A stretch of DNA of 6,940 nucleotides from the NCBI GenBank assembly GCA_958423465.1, contig CATZRD010000062.1:1-6940 (forward strand). The letters run 5' to 3'. The stretch is from an uncultured Oscillospiraceae bacterium (GTDB lineage: Bacteria; Bacillota; Clostridia; Oscillospirales; Oscillospiraceae). A program made the position numbers and the translations under genes. Below, in pieces: positions 1 through 5,228 of this stretch. The notes under the pieces were generated by a model that had not been told where the DNA came from, made no database searches, and saw only the letters and a program-made list of their open reading frames with translations. Each line of letters begins with the position of its first letter. The stretch's first letter is position 1.

Positions 1-44
1 CCGCACTCGTCCAGCTTTCGGACCCTTCCGTAAACAGCTTGATT

Positions 45-73
45 AATATATCAGAACTGTTCGCGTTTGTCAA
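45..73 (-). promoter_or_regulatory. Strong sigma-A promoter reading out of the left edge (proximal of two)
   Basis: On the minus strand, TTGACA (73-68) and TATATT (50-45) are separated by exactly 17 bp, so the -35 is perfect and the -10 has one mismatch to TATAAT. Transcription would start near position 38 and leave the window at its left edge. The sequence just after the -10 (AATCAAGCTGT) is almost the same as that after the second promoter at 147-175. No start codon with a ribosome binding site follows before the edge, so the gene served is not visible. Confidence 0.8.
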
Positions 74-103
74 GCACTTTTTAAACTTTTCTGGAAGTTT
101 TTT

Positions 104-122
104 GTCGGCGCCTGACGCCGAC
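104..122 (-). other. Hairpin in the leader between the tandem promoters
   Basis: A 7-bp perfect stem (104-110 with 116-122, GTCGGCG/CGCCGAC) encloses a 5-nt loop. It lies between the two minus-strand promoters, so only RNA from the distal promoter would contain it. On the minus strand an A-run, not a U-run, follows it, so it is not a terminator for those transcripts. Its role is unknown. Confidence 0.4.
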
Positions 123-146
123 CGGCTCGCACCGGACAGCTTGCTT

Positions 147-175
147 AATATACCAGATGTTTCGCTCCTTGTCAA
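147..175 (-). promoter_or_regulatory. Strong sigma-A promoter reading left (distal of two)
   Basis: On the minus strand, TTGACA (175-170) and TATATT (152-147) are 17 bp apart. The -10 is followed by AAGCAAGCTGT, near-identical to the matching part of the promoter at 45-73. The two promoters are 102 bp apart, so the pair looks like a duplicated promoter module. Tandem promoters with consensus boxes are typical of rRNA and other stable-RNA operons in Firmicutes. That the downstream gene is of this kind is inference. Confidence 0.8.
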
Positions 176-209
176 CACCTTTTTTCACGTTTTTTCAGCT
201 TTTTATTTT
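176..209 (-). promoter_or_regulatory. Phased A-tracts (UP-element-like, curved DNA) upstream of the distal promoter
   Basis: Directly upstream of the -35 at 175-170, T-runs on the plus strand (A-runs on the promoter strand) lie at 180-185, 190-195, 200-204 and 206-209. The first three repeat every 10 bp, close to one helical turn, so the DNA should be intrinsically curved and A-rich like an UP element. A weaker set lies upstream of the proximal promoter (78-82, 87-90, 98-103). Contact with the RNA polymerase alpha subunit is inferred. Confidence 0.55.
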
Positions 210-226
210 CCGCACTTCTTCCGCGG

Positions 227-262
227 AAAAACCGCCCCGGGAACTATCCCAGGGCGGTTTTT
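227..262 (-). terminator. Rho-independent terminator of the membrane acyltransferase-like gene
   Basis: The inverted repeat pairs CCGCCC (232-237) with GGGCGG (252-257), and GGGA (239-242) with TCCC (247-250). There is one mismatch and a 4-nt loop. The stem is flanked by AAAAA (227-231) and TTTTT (258-262). It starts 13 bp past the stop codon of the gene at 275-1714 and gives a U-run on the minus strand. The A/T flanks make it potentially bidirectional. It also insulates that gene from the strong promoters to its left. Confidence 0.85.
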
Positions 263-274
263 CAACGTCCGCGC

Positions 275-1714
275 CTATCGAACATCCTGCTCCACCCGGA
301 GCGGGGCGGCGTCCAGGCAGTCCGGCTCCTGCAGGAGCCCCCGCAGATAGCGCAGCACGGAGGCGTAGTAGAACCCGTCGCAGATGCGCTCGTCGGTGAC
401 AAAGGTGTAGTCTATGTACTTTTTCACCACCGCGGTCCCACTGTCGTTCAGCTCGTTGACCCGGTATTTCTTCCCCAGGGACACAAATACGGGGACGTTG
501 CCGAAGTCGTAGAGGTGGTGATAGATGGGCGGGATGCCCAGGGAGGCCATGGAGGTGATATAGAGAGACCCGTGGAAGGGGCTGAGCCGGGTGAGGCCCC
601 GGGGCAGGCAGCCGAAGTAGTCCAGGAACTTCAGCAGCCACACCACGAACTTCAGCAGCGGCCCGGGAATCAGGTTGAAGGCCCTGGCCAGATTGTCGAA
701 GTTGGTGTCGTTCTTGGGCGCGCTCTTTACCTCGTCCACCTTCCGCTGGATCTCCCGGTACACGTCCTCGGCGGTGTCGGTGGGCCGCAGCACGATCTTG
801 ATCACCGTGTCCGGGGAATCCGCCCGCATCTCCGGCTTGATGGTCATGGAGACCTCGATGCCGTCCCGGCTGAACACATGCTGGCCGGAGATGAACCGGT
901 TCACGCCGGGATAGGCCGCCACGCACCGGGCATAGGCCGCCAGCACCACGTGGAGCATCCCGAAGCCCTGGAGTCCCTCCCGCCGCTTCCGCCGGATGTA
1001 CTCGTCCAGGGCGGAGCACTCGATCCTGTCCGTCAGGAAATTGGAGGAGGTGTTCCGCGTCACCATGATATAGGGCGACACGGCGAAGATGGGGCTGAGG
1101 CTGCGCAAGCGGCGGCCGTCGTTCCGGTCCCCCCAGGTGGGGGTCCAGCCCTGCCGCTCCCGCTTCTCCATGGCCAGGGTCAGCAGCAGCAGCGCCGCCA
1201 TGATGAGCAGCACCGTCAGCTCCGCCATGAAGTACCACCAGGGGCCGTGCCCCTCCGCCAGAGGCGTGGTGTACAGCTCCATGAATGTCCGGTTCAGTCC
1301 GTCCTCAATGACGACATGGTAGGCCAGAGCGCAGCCGATGAGGGTCCCGAAGATCCACTTGCACAGCCCCCGGTGGACGGTAAAGTAGTACAGCGCCGCC
1401 ACGGCGATGTACAAAAGCCAGCACAGGACCCGGTGTACCGGCGAGAAGCCGCCGGCCTTCACGGCGAAAAACACGCAGCCCATGAGCACCGGCACCGTGG
1501 TGCGGTACAGCCGGTCGGAGGCGGTGGTGAAAATCATCACCGCGAACAGCAGACAGGCGCACACCGGCAGCACTCCCTGGACCCACAGCTCTCCCGGGGC
1601 GGCGCGGACGCCGGTGTAGTAAATGATTCGCAGAATGGCGGACAGCAGCATCAGTCCGGCGGCGGACAAAACGGCGATATTCAGTTTTGGGATCGTATAA
1701 TATGTCTTTTTCAT
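275..1714 (-). CDS. Membrane protein with C-terminal CAT/E2-type acyltransferase domain lacking the catalytic His
   Basis: 479 residues. The N-terminal ~190 residues hold about six hydrophobic segments (roughly 12-33, 44-65, 72-88, 95-113, 119-136, 160-182). After a basic linker, residues ~200-465 look like the chloramphenicol acetyltransferase / 2-oxoacid dehydrogenase E2 catalytic fold. The clues are the segment SLYITSMASLGIPP, which resembles the E2 TISNLGMFG stretch, and DERICDGFYYASVL near the end (441-454). That last segment lines up with the family signature HxxxDG, but the catalytic His is Glu442; Asp446 and Gly447 are kept. No lipoyl domain is present, and no E1 or E3 gene is nearby, so it is unlikely to be a true dehydrogenase subunit. 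It may be an acyl carrier or sensor, a membrane acyltransferase with altered chemistry, or a non-catalytic trimer scaffold. ATG at 1714 was chosen because MKKTYYTIPK begins a normal membrane N-terminus; the frame extends to a TTG at 1750 with no ribosome site. A GGGGAGGGG stretch lies rather far (about 12 nt) from the ATG. Confidence 0.8.
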   Translation of the reverse strand: MKKTYYTIPKLNIAVLSAAGLMLLSAILRIIYYTGVRAAPGELWVQGVLPVCACLLFAVMIFTTASDRLYRTTVPVLMGCVFFAVKAGGFSPVHRVLCWLLYIAVAALYYFTVHRGLCKWIFGTLIGCALAYHVVIEDGLNRTFMELYTTPLAEGHGPWWYFMAELTVLLIMAALLLLTLAMEKRERQGWTPTWGDRNDGRRLRSLSPIFAVSPYIMVTRNTSSNFLTDRIECSALDEYIRRKRREGLQGFGMLHVVLAAYARCVAAYPGVNRFISGQHVFSRDGIEVSMTIKPEMRADSPDTVIKIVLRPTDTAEDVYREIQRKVDEVKSAPKNDTNFDNLARAFNLIPGPLLKFVVWLLKFLDYFGCLPRGLTRLSPFHGSLYITSMASLGIPPIYHHLYDFGNVPVFVSLGKKYRVNELNDSGTAVVKKYIDYTFVTDERICDGFYYASVLRYLRGLLQEPDCLDAAPLRVEQDVR

Positions 1715-1720
1715 GAACAC

Positions 1721-1750
1721 AGTATAACCCCTCCCCGCCCCAAAAAGCAA
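1721..1750 (-). promoter_or_regulatory. Possible promoter of the membrane acyltransferase-like gene
   Basis: On the minus strand, TTGCTT (1750-1745) and TATACT (1726-1721) are 18 bp apart. With this -10 only 6 nt from the ATG at 1714, the transcript would begin at or very near the start codon, giving a leaderless or nearly leaderless mRNA. The purine-rich GGGGAGGGG that could serve as ribosome site would then lie inside the promoter spacer. An upstream promoter in 1751-1800 is an alternative, but I see no good box pair there. Confidence 0.3.
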
Positions 1751-1792
1751 GGGCGGAGATTCTTAAAATTTCTTATTGGTTGGAAGATCAAA

Positions 1793-1811
1793 TCAAATTT
1801 TCCCAATTTGA
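1793..1811. repeat. Short inverted repeat upstream of the arsR promoter
   Basis: TCAAATT (1793-1799) and AATTTGA (1805-1811) form a perfect 7-bp inverted repeat around a 5-bp centre, ending 4 bp before the arsR -35 box. ATCAAAT also occurs as overlapping copies at 1787 and 1792. The half-sites resemble the ArsR operator half-site ATCAAAA, but the spacing differs. It could be a weak accessory operator or chance in AT-rich DNA. Confidence 0.3.
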
Positions 1812-1815
1812 CCTG

Positions 1816-1844
1816 TTGACAAATCGCAGTCAGGCGCATATACT
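1816..1844 (+). promoter_or_regulatory. Promoter of the arsR-permease-thioredoxin operon
   Basis: TTGACA (1816-1821, perfect) and TATACT (1839-1844, one mismatch) are separated by 17 bp. The expected start is near 1851, inside the operator at 1849-1868, so bound ArsR would block initiation. The promoter also rules out the longer frame that begins at 1780. Confidence 0.85.
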
Positions 1845-1848
1845 AATC

Positions 1849-1868
1849 ATATCAAAAGTTTTTGATGT
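1849..1868. promoter_or_regulatory. ArsR operator 1 (autoregulatory)
   Basis: The half-sites ATCAAAA (1851-1857) and TTTTGAT (1860-1866) form a perfect 7-bp inverted repeat around a 2-bp centre. One further pair, A1849 with T1868, extends it. It covers the predicted transcription start of arsR and resembles known ArsR/SmtB boxes. The same half-sites and spacing recur at 2231-2250. Confidence 0.8.
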
Positions 1869-1878
1869 GAGGTTGACG

Positions 1879-2205
1879 ATGGATCACGAACTGCAAAAGA
1901 ACGCAAAGGTATTCAAGGCTCTGTGCGACCCCAACAGACTGGCCATCCTGGAGTTGCTTCGGAGCGGCGAGAAATGCGCCTGTGTCCTGCTGGAACAGTT
2001 GGACTTAAAGCAATCCGGCCTATCCTACCACATGAAAATACTCTGTGAATCGGGTATCGTGACGAGCCGCCAGGAGGGCAAGTGGACGCACTACCGTTTG
2101 AGCGGCGAGGGCCGGGACCGGGCCGTGGAATTGCTGAAACAGTTGACCACGCCATATGCGGAACAGGACAGTTGCACCTGCCGGAATGAGAGAATTGCCA
2201 TCTGA
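1879..2205 (+). CDS. arsR: ArsR/SmtB-family metalloregulatory repressor
   Basis: 108-residue winged-helix repressor that should leave its operator when it binds a thiophilic metal or metalloid. VFKALCDPNRLAILELLRSG (11-30) is the classic ArsR N-terminal segment, and KQSGLSYHMKILCESGIV (44-61) is the DNA-recognition helix region. The sensing motif is EKCAC (31-35), matching the first two cysteines of the ArsR ELCVCDLC motif. The third cysteine position is Leu38. A second CxC pair (99 and 101) ends the protein and may complete the site; Cys16 and Cys56 are also present. ATG at 1879 is used because GAGG (1869-1872) lies 6 nt upstream, while the in-frame start at 1780 lies before the promoter. 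It is the first gene of a plus-strand operon with the permease and thioredoxin-like genes. An operator on its own promoter indicates autoregulation. The inducer is not proven: As(III), Sb(III) or an organoarsenical fits, and Cd/Zn types cannot be excluded. Confidence 0.9.
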   Translation: MDHELQKNAKVFKALCDPNRLAILELLRSGEKCACVLLEQLDLKQSGLSYHMKILCESGIVTSRQEGKWTHYRLSGEGRDRAVELLKQLTTPYAEQDSCTCRNERIAI

Positions 2206-2222
2206 AGCGGTGGCTTTTCTTT

Positions 2223-2251
2223 CGGACAACACATCAAAATATTTTGATATT
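2223..2251 (+). promoter_or_regulatory. Possible internal promoter before the permease gene
   Basis: CGGACA (2223-2228) and GATATT (2246-2251) are 17 bp apart, each with four of six consensus bases. The ArsR operator at 2231-2250 sits in the spacer and -10. The boxes are weak. The main support is that an operator at this place makes most sense if a promoter is there to be repressed; otherwise it could act as a roadblock. Confidence 0.35.
2231..2250. promoter_or_regulatory. ArsR operator 2, between arsR and the permease gene
   Basis: ATCAAAATATTTTGAT (2233-2248) is a perfect 16-bp palindrome, extended by the pair A2231 and T2250. The half-sites (ATCAAAA/TTTTGAT) and the 2-bp centre match operator 1 at 1849-1868. 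It lies in the 66-bp gap between the arsR stop and the permease start. Confidence 0.8.
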
Positions 2252-2271
2252 TCTCTTTCGAGGTGACTTCT

Positions 2272-3267
2272 ATGTGGGACTTCATTCAAAACCAAATCCT
2301 GGGCATGAAGTGGCTGAACGCCGCTATTGGTAAGGGCCTGTCCCTGCTGGGCCTGGACACGGCCACCCGCTGGGGCGGGAGCGTGCAGTTCTTTTTCTAT
2401 GACGTTATTAAAATCACGATTCTGCTCTGTACGCTTATTTTCCTCATTTCCTACATCCAGAGCTATTTCCCCCCGGAGCGGAGCCGCAAGATTTTGGGCC
2501 GCTTTCACGGCATTTGGGCCAACATCATCGGCGCTCTGCTGGGGACGGTAACGCCGTTCTGCTCCTGTTCGTCTATCCCTCTCTTTATCGGCTTTACCAG
2601 CGCCGGACTTCCTCTCGGTGTGACGTTCTCCTTCTTGATTTCTTCCCCGATGGTGGACCTGGGCAGTTTGGTCCTGCTTATGAGTATCTTTGGTACCAAG
2701 GTTGCCGTGGTCTATGTGATTATGGGCCTTGTCATCGCCGTGGTGGGCGGGACGCTCATTGAAAAACTCCGCATGGAGCGGTATGTGGAGGACTTCATCA
2801 AGAACGCCAGCAGCGTGGATATCGATTCTCCCACGCTGACACAAAAAGAGCGGCTCATTTACGCAAAGGATCAGGTGGTATCCACCTTCAAAAAGGTATT
2901 CCCCTATATCCTGATTGGCGTTGGGGTCGGAGCCGTCATTCACAACTGGATTCCCGAAAGCTGGGTGCAGACCGTTTTAGGGAGCAACAACCCCTTGGGC
3001 GTTGTCCTGGCAACGCTGATCGGCGTCCCTATGTACGCTGACATCTTCGGGACTATCCCGGTAGCCGAGGCCCTTTTGGGCAAGGGCGCTCTGCTGGGGA
3101 CCGTCCTGGCCTTTATGATGGCGGTGACGACTTTAAGCCTGCCGTCCCTTATCATGCTGAAAAAGGCAGTAAAGCCAAAACTTTTGGGACTGTTTATCGG
3201 TATCTGCACCGTTGGCATTATCCTGGTCGGCTACTTCTTTAACGCGATCCAGCCCATTCTTATCTAA
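2272..3267 (+). CDS. ArsP-family (DUF318, PF03773) permease
   Basis: 331-residue polytopic membrane protein with about eight hydrophobic segments. Its signature TPFCSCSSIPLF (94-105) carries Cys97 and Cys99, followed by SAGLP and SSPMVD (124-129), all typical of ArsP/DUF318 permeases. The C-terminal half has a related GVPMYADIFGTIPVAEALL segment and TTLSLPS, suggesting the two-repeat architecture of the family. Characterised ArsP proteins export trivalent organoarsenicals. The ArsR gene and operators around it support metalloid efflux here, but the family is broad and the substrate is not fixed by sequence. The ATG at 2272 has GAGGTG (2260-2265) 6 nt upstream; the GTG at 2263 overlaps that ribosome site and is rejected. 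The loop at about residues 165-205 is charged and probably cytoplasmic. The thioredoxin-like gene follows after 20 bp. Confidence 0.9.
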   Translation: MWDFIQNQILGMKWLNAAIGKGLSLLGLDTATRWGGSVQFFFYDVIKITILLCTLIFLISYIQSYFPPERSRKILGRFHGIWANIIGALLGTVTPFCSCSSIPLFIGFTSAGLPLGVTFSFLISSPMVDLGSLVLLMSIFGTKVAVVYVIMGLVIAVVGGTLIEKLRMERYVEDFIKNASSVDIDSPTLTQKERLIYAKDQVVSTFKKVFPYILIGVGVGAVIHNWIPESWVQTVLGSNNPLGVVLATLIGVPMYADIFGTIPVAEALLGKGALLGTVLAFMMAVTTLSLPSLIMLKKAVKPKLLGLFIGICTVGIILVGYFFNAIQPILI

Positions 3268-3287
3268 AAAAATAGGAGGAATTTATC

Positions 3288-3659
3288 ATGGGACTGTTTG
3301 GAAAGAAAAAAGAGGAAACAAAATCCTGCTGCGGCGGAGCCTGTACGCGGTCGAGCATGGCCCAGGCGGAAACCGGGAAAACCGCCGGCGGCGTCAAGGT
3401 GCTGGGGTCTGGCTGCGCCAAGTGCAACGCCCTGGAGGACGCTGCCCGTGCCGCCCTGGAAGAATTGGGGATGGACACGGCCATTGACCATGTGACCGAC
3501 TTCACGCAGATCGCCGCCTACGGCGTCATGTCCACTCCGGCCCTGGTGGTGGACGGCAAGGTGGTATCCTATGGCAAGGTGTTGAGCAAGGACGACGCAA
3601 AGGCGCTCATCCGAAGGGCGAGGGATTCTCAGTCTCCCGCCCCGGAAACAAATCGCTGA
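3288..3659 (+). CDS. Small thioredoxin/glutaredoxin-like protein with Cys-rich N-terminus
   Basis: 123 residues. The core (about 36-112) is a thioredoxin-like fold of the TM0996/MTH895 'redox-active disulfide protein' type. It has GSGCAKCNALE (40-50) with the CxxC pair Cys43/Cys46, and STPALVVDGK (82-91) with the cis-Pro (Pro84) facing the active site. Before it is a polar, lysine-rich tail with Cys14, Cys15 and Cys19 (CCGGAC), which could bind a metal or pass disulfides or metalloid to the CxxC. No signal peptide is visible, so it should be cytoplasmic. AGGAGG (3274-3279) lies 8 nt before the ATG, a strong ribosome site that favours this start over Met24. Position as third gene after ArsR and the permease suggests a thiol partner that reduces or delivers the exported compound; this is inference. 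The last ~10 residues are unstructured. Confidence 0.87.
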   Translation: MGLFGKKKEETKSCCGGACTRSSMAQAETGKTAGGVKVLGSGCAKCNALEDAARAALEELGMDTAIDHVTDFTQIAAYGVMSTPALVVDGKVVSYGKVLSKDDAKALIRRARDSQSPAPETNR

Positions 3660-3664
3660 CAGTC

Positions 3665-3695
3665 AAAAAGGGGGCGGCAGGCGCCGCCCCCTTTT
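3665..3695. terminator. Bidirectional terminator between the thioredoxin-like gene and thrC
   Basis: A perfect 9-bp GC stem (GGGGGCGGC 3670-3678 with GCCGCCCCC 3683-3691) has a 4-nt loop. It is flanked by AAAAA (3665-3669) and TTTT (3692-3695). It follows the plus-strand stop codon by 5 bp and the minus-strand thrC stop by 11 bp, so it can end both convergent operons. Confidence 0.9.
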
Positions 3696-3706
3696 CCTGT
3701 TTCGGT

Positions 3707-4951
3707 CTACTCCTCTACCGTAATCCCCTTGTCGGCAAATGCCTTCAGCAGGCAGTCCATGTCGCCGGGAATAGAGATCGGCTCGCCGCAGGACTTGATA
3801 GCGTTGGCCACGTCCTTCAGGCCGTTGCCGGTGACTACGCTGACCACCGTGGCGCCGGCGGGGATCTTCCCGGCCTGGCACAGCTTCTTCAGCCCCGCCG
3901 CGCCGGTGACGCCGGCGGGCTCGCCGAACACGCCGCAGGTCCTTCCCAGCAGCTTCTGGGCCGCCATGATCTCCTCATCGGAGACGTTCACCGTCAGGCC
4001 ATGAGACTCCCGGATGGCCATGAGGGCCTTGTCCGCGTTCCGGGGCACGCCCACGGCGATGGAGTCCGCCAGGGTGTTCTCCTCCATGGGACGCCAGTCC
4101 TCCCCGGTCTCGATGGCCCGGTTCAGGGGGCAGCAGCCCTCCGCCTGGGCGGAGATCAGCCGGGGCAGCCGGTCGATGAAGCCGATGGCGTACAGGTCCT
4201 TCAGCCCCTTCCAAAGCCCCGCGATGGTGCAGCCGTCCCCCACGGAGATGGCGATGTAGTCGGGAACGACCCAGTCCAGCTGCTCCATGATCTCCAGGGC
4301 CACGGTCTTTTTCCCCTCGGAGAGGTAGGGGTTGATGGCGGCGTTGCGGTTGTACCAGCCCCACCGGTCGATGGCGGCCTTGCTCAGCTCGAAGGTGTCC
4401 TCATAGCTGCCCTGGACGGAGATCACCGTGGCCCCGAAGGTCATGAGCTGGGCCACCTTGCCCTTGGGGGCGCGGCTGGGCACAAAGATATAGGTCTTGA
4501 GCCCCGCGGCCGCGGCGTTCCCCGCCAAGGAGCTGGCGGCGTTGCCGGTGCTGGAGCAGGCGATGACCCTGGCTCCCGCCTCCCGTGCCTTGGCCACGGC
4601 CATGGCGCTGGCCCGGTCCTTCAGGCTGGCGGTGGGGTTGATGCCGTCGTCCTTCACATAGAGCTTCCGGATGCCCAGCTGCGCCGCCAGGGCGTCCGCC
4701 TCATAGAGAGGGCTCCAGCCCACCCGCAGGGGGGTGTTGGGGGTGTCCTCCTCCACCGGCAGCAGCTCCCGGTAGCGCCACATGGAGTTGTCCCTTCTAT
4801 TTTTTAATGTATCCTTGGTAAAATGGGCCTTGATGTAGTCGTAGTCGTAGACGATGTCCAATATGCCCCCGCAGGAGCAGTTGGTCAGATCCGGCACGGC
4901 CTCGTAGAGCTTGCCGCACCGGACGCATCTGGCGTGCTTCACATGCTTCAT
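3707..4951 (-). CDS. thrC: Threonine synthase with N-terminal zinc ribbon
   Basis: 414-residue PLP enzyme of fold type II. Threonine synthase converts O-phosphohomoserine to threonine and phosphate, the last step of threonine synthesis, in the cytoplasm. A zinc-ribbon motif starts the protein (Cys9, Cys12, Cys25, Cys27), as in many bacterial and archaeal ThrC proteins. NPTASLKDRAS (105-115) holds the PLP lysine, Lys111. SSTGNAASSLAG (133-144) is the substrate/cofactor loop, and SVGDGCTIAG (236-245) is the glycine-rich phosphate loop. All catalytic landmarks appear intact and the length suits this subfamily. The ribosome site GGAG follows directly on the stop codon of the upstream RHH gene, with the ATG 12 bp past that stop, so the two genes are cotranscribed and probably translationally coupled. 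No hom or thrB gene is visible here. A related fold-type II lyase cannot be strictly excluded, but the zinc ribbon plus full motif set favours ThrC. Confidence 0.88.
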   Translation of the reverse strand: MKHVKHARCVRCGKLYEAVPDLTNCSCGGILDIVYDYDYIKAHFTKDTLKNRRDNSMWRYRELLPVEEDTPNTPLRVGWSPLYEADALAAQLGIRKLYVKDDGINPTASLKDRASAMAVAKAREAGARVIACSSTGNAASSLAGNAAAAGLKTYIFVPSRAPKGKVAQLMTFGATVISVQGSYEDTFELSKAAIDRWGWYNRNAAINPYLSEGKKTVALEIMEQLDWVVPDYIAISVGDGCTIAGLWKGLKDLYAIGFIDRLPRLISAQAEGCCPLNRAIETGEDWRPMEENTLADSIAVGVPRNADKALMAIRESHGLTVNVSDEEIMAAQKLLGRTCGVFGEPAGVTGAAGLKKLCQAGKIPAGATVVSVVTGNGLKDVANAIKSCGEPISIPGDMDCLLKAFADKGITVEE

Positions 4952-4963
4952 GGGATGATCTCC

Positions 4964-5161
4964 TTATTTAGAATCAGGCTCCTGCTCCGCCAGGCTCTCC
5001 AGCGCCACGCGGGTCGCCTCGATAACAAAGGCGGAGAAGGTACAGTCCGTGCCCCGGATCGCCTCCTCCACGGCGTCGATGACGTCGTTTGGAAAACGAA
5101 TGCTCTTGTTGGTAGAACTGGGCGTTTTCGGCAATCGCTGGGGAATCGTGAACTTTGACAT
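4964..5161 (-). CDS. Small ribbon-helix-helix (CopG/Arc-like) DNA-binding protein
   Basis: 65 residues. NKSIRFPNDVIDAVEEAI (18-35) followed by a short turn and FSAFVIEATRVALESL (42-57) is the strand-helix-helix layout of RHH proteins. The KSIRF strand would insert in the major groove and the turn would contact the backbone. It resembles the YlcI/YnfO type of small RHH proteins by pattern. The N-terminal 17 residues are a basic, proline-containing arm. ATG at 5161 is preferred: GAGG (5171-5168) lies 6 nt upstream, whereas the GTG at 5173 overlaps that ribosome site. It is the first gene of an operon with thrC. The divergent region upstream has a 36-bp palindrome and a second inverted repeat, good candidates for its own operators. 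No toxin gene is adjacent in the operon, so an antitoxin role is less likely than a regulator role. Confidence 0.78.
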   Translation of the reverse strand: MSKFTIPQRLPKTPSSTNKSIRFPNDVIDAVEEAIRGTDCTFSAFVIEATRVALESLAEQEPDSK

Positions 5162-5172
5162 GGCGCACCTCA

Positions 5173-5202
5173 CAATACATTTGATAATACAATTATGTAT
5201 TG
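5173..5202. repeat. Inverted repeat in the RHH gene leader, possible operator
   Basis: CAATACAT (5173-5180) and ATGTATTG (5195-5202) form a perfect 8-bp inverted repeat with a 14-bp spacer, and a third AATACA copy lies inside (5186-5191). It is immediately upstream of the RHH ribosome site. Clustered short repeats of this type are common as RHH operators; binding here is inferred. Confidence 0.45.
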
Positions 5203-5228
5203 CAAAATGCGCGAAAAAGATGCATTAT
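5200..5228 (+). promoter_or_regulatory. Possible promoter for the small helical protein
   Basis: TTGCAA (5200-5205) and CATTAT (5223-5228) are 17 bp apart, each with four of six consensus bases. On the other strand a perfect TATAAT (5229-5224) overlaps the same -10, but no convincing -35 fits it. The two divergent genes may therefore have overlapping promoters here. Neither is strong enough to be certain. Confidence 0.3.

Noticed and set aside
195..1238. Long minus-strand open frame (347 codons) inside the membrane acyltransferase-like gene
   Set aside because: It is antiphase to the real gene, rich in Arg, Pro, Gly and Ala as expected from GC-rich shadow frames, and crosses the terminator.
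515..1819. Long plus-strand open frame (434 codons)
   Set aside because: It is antisense to the membrane acyltransferase-like gene, with biased composition (Gly, His, Gln, Pro), no domain pattern, and runs into the arsR promoter.
1780..1878. Longer N-terminus for ArsR starting at 1780
   Set aside because: It would span the promoter and operator; the ATG at 1879 has a ribosome site and begins exactly where the ArsR fold begins.
2020..2943. Minus-strand open frame of 307 codons
   Set aside because: It is antisense to arsR and the permease gene, both with clear family motifs; its composition is polar and repeat-like.
4001..4807. Plus-strand open frame of 268 codons
   Set aside because: It is antisense to thrC, which has all its catalytic motifs; the frame is Gly/Val/His-rich shadow sequence.
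4964..5173. RHH protein with an RHH-toxin pairing (toxin-antitoxin module)
   Set aside because: The only cotranscribed partner is threonine synthase, and the divergent small protein has no toxin motif, so there is no positive evidence.
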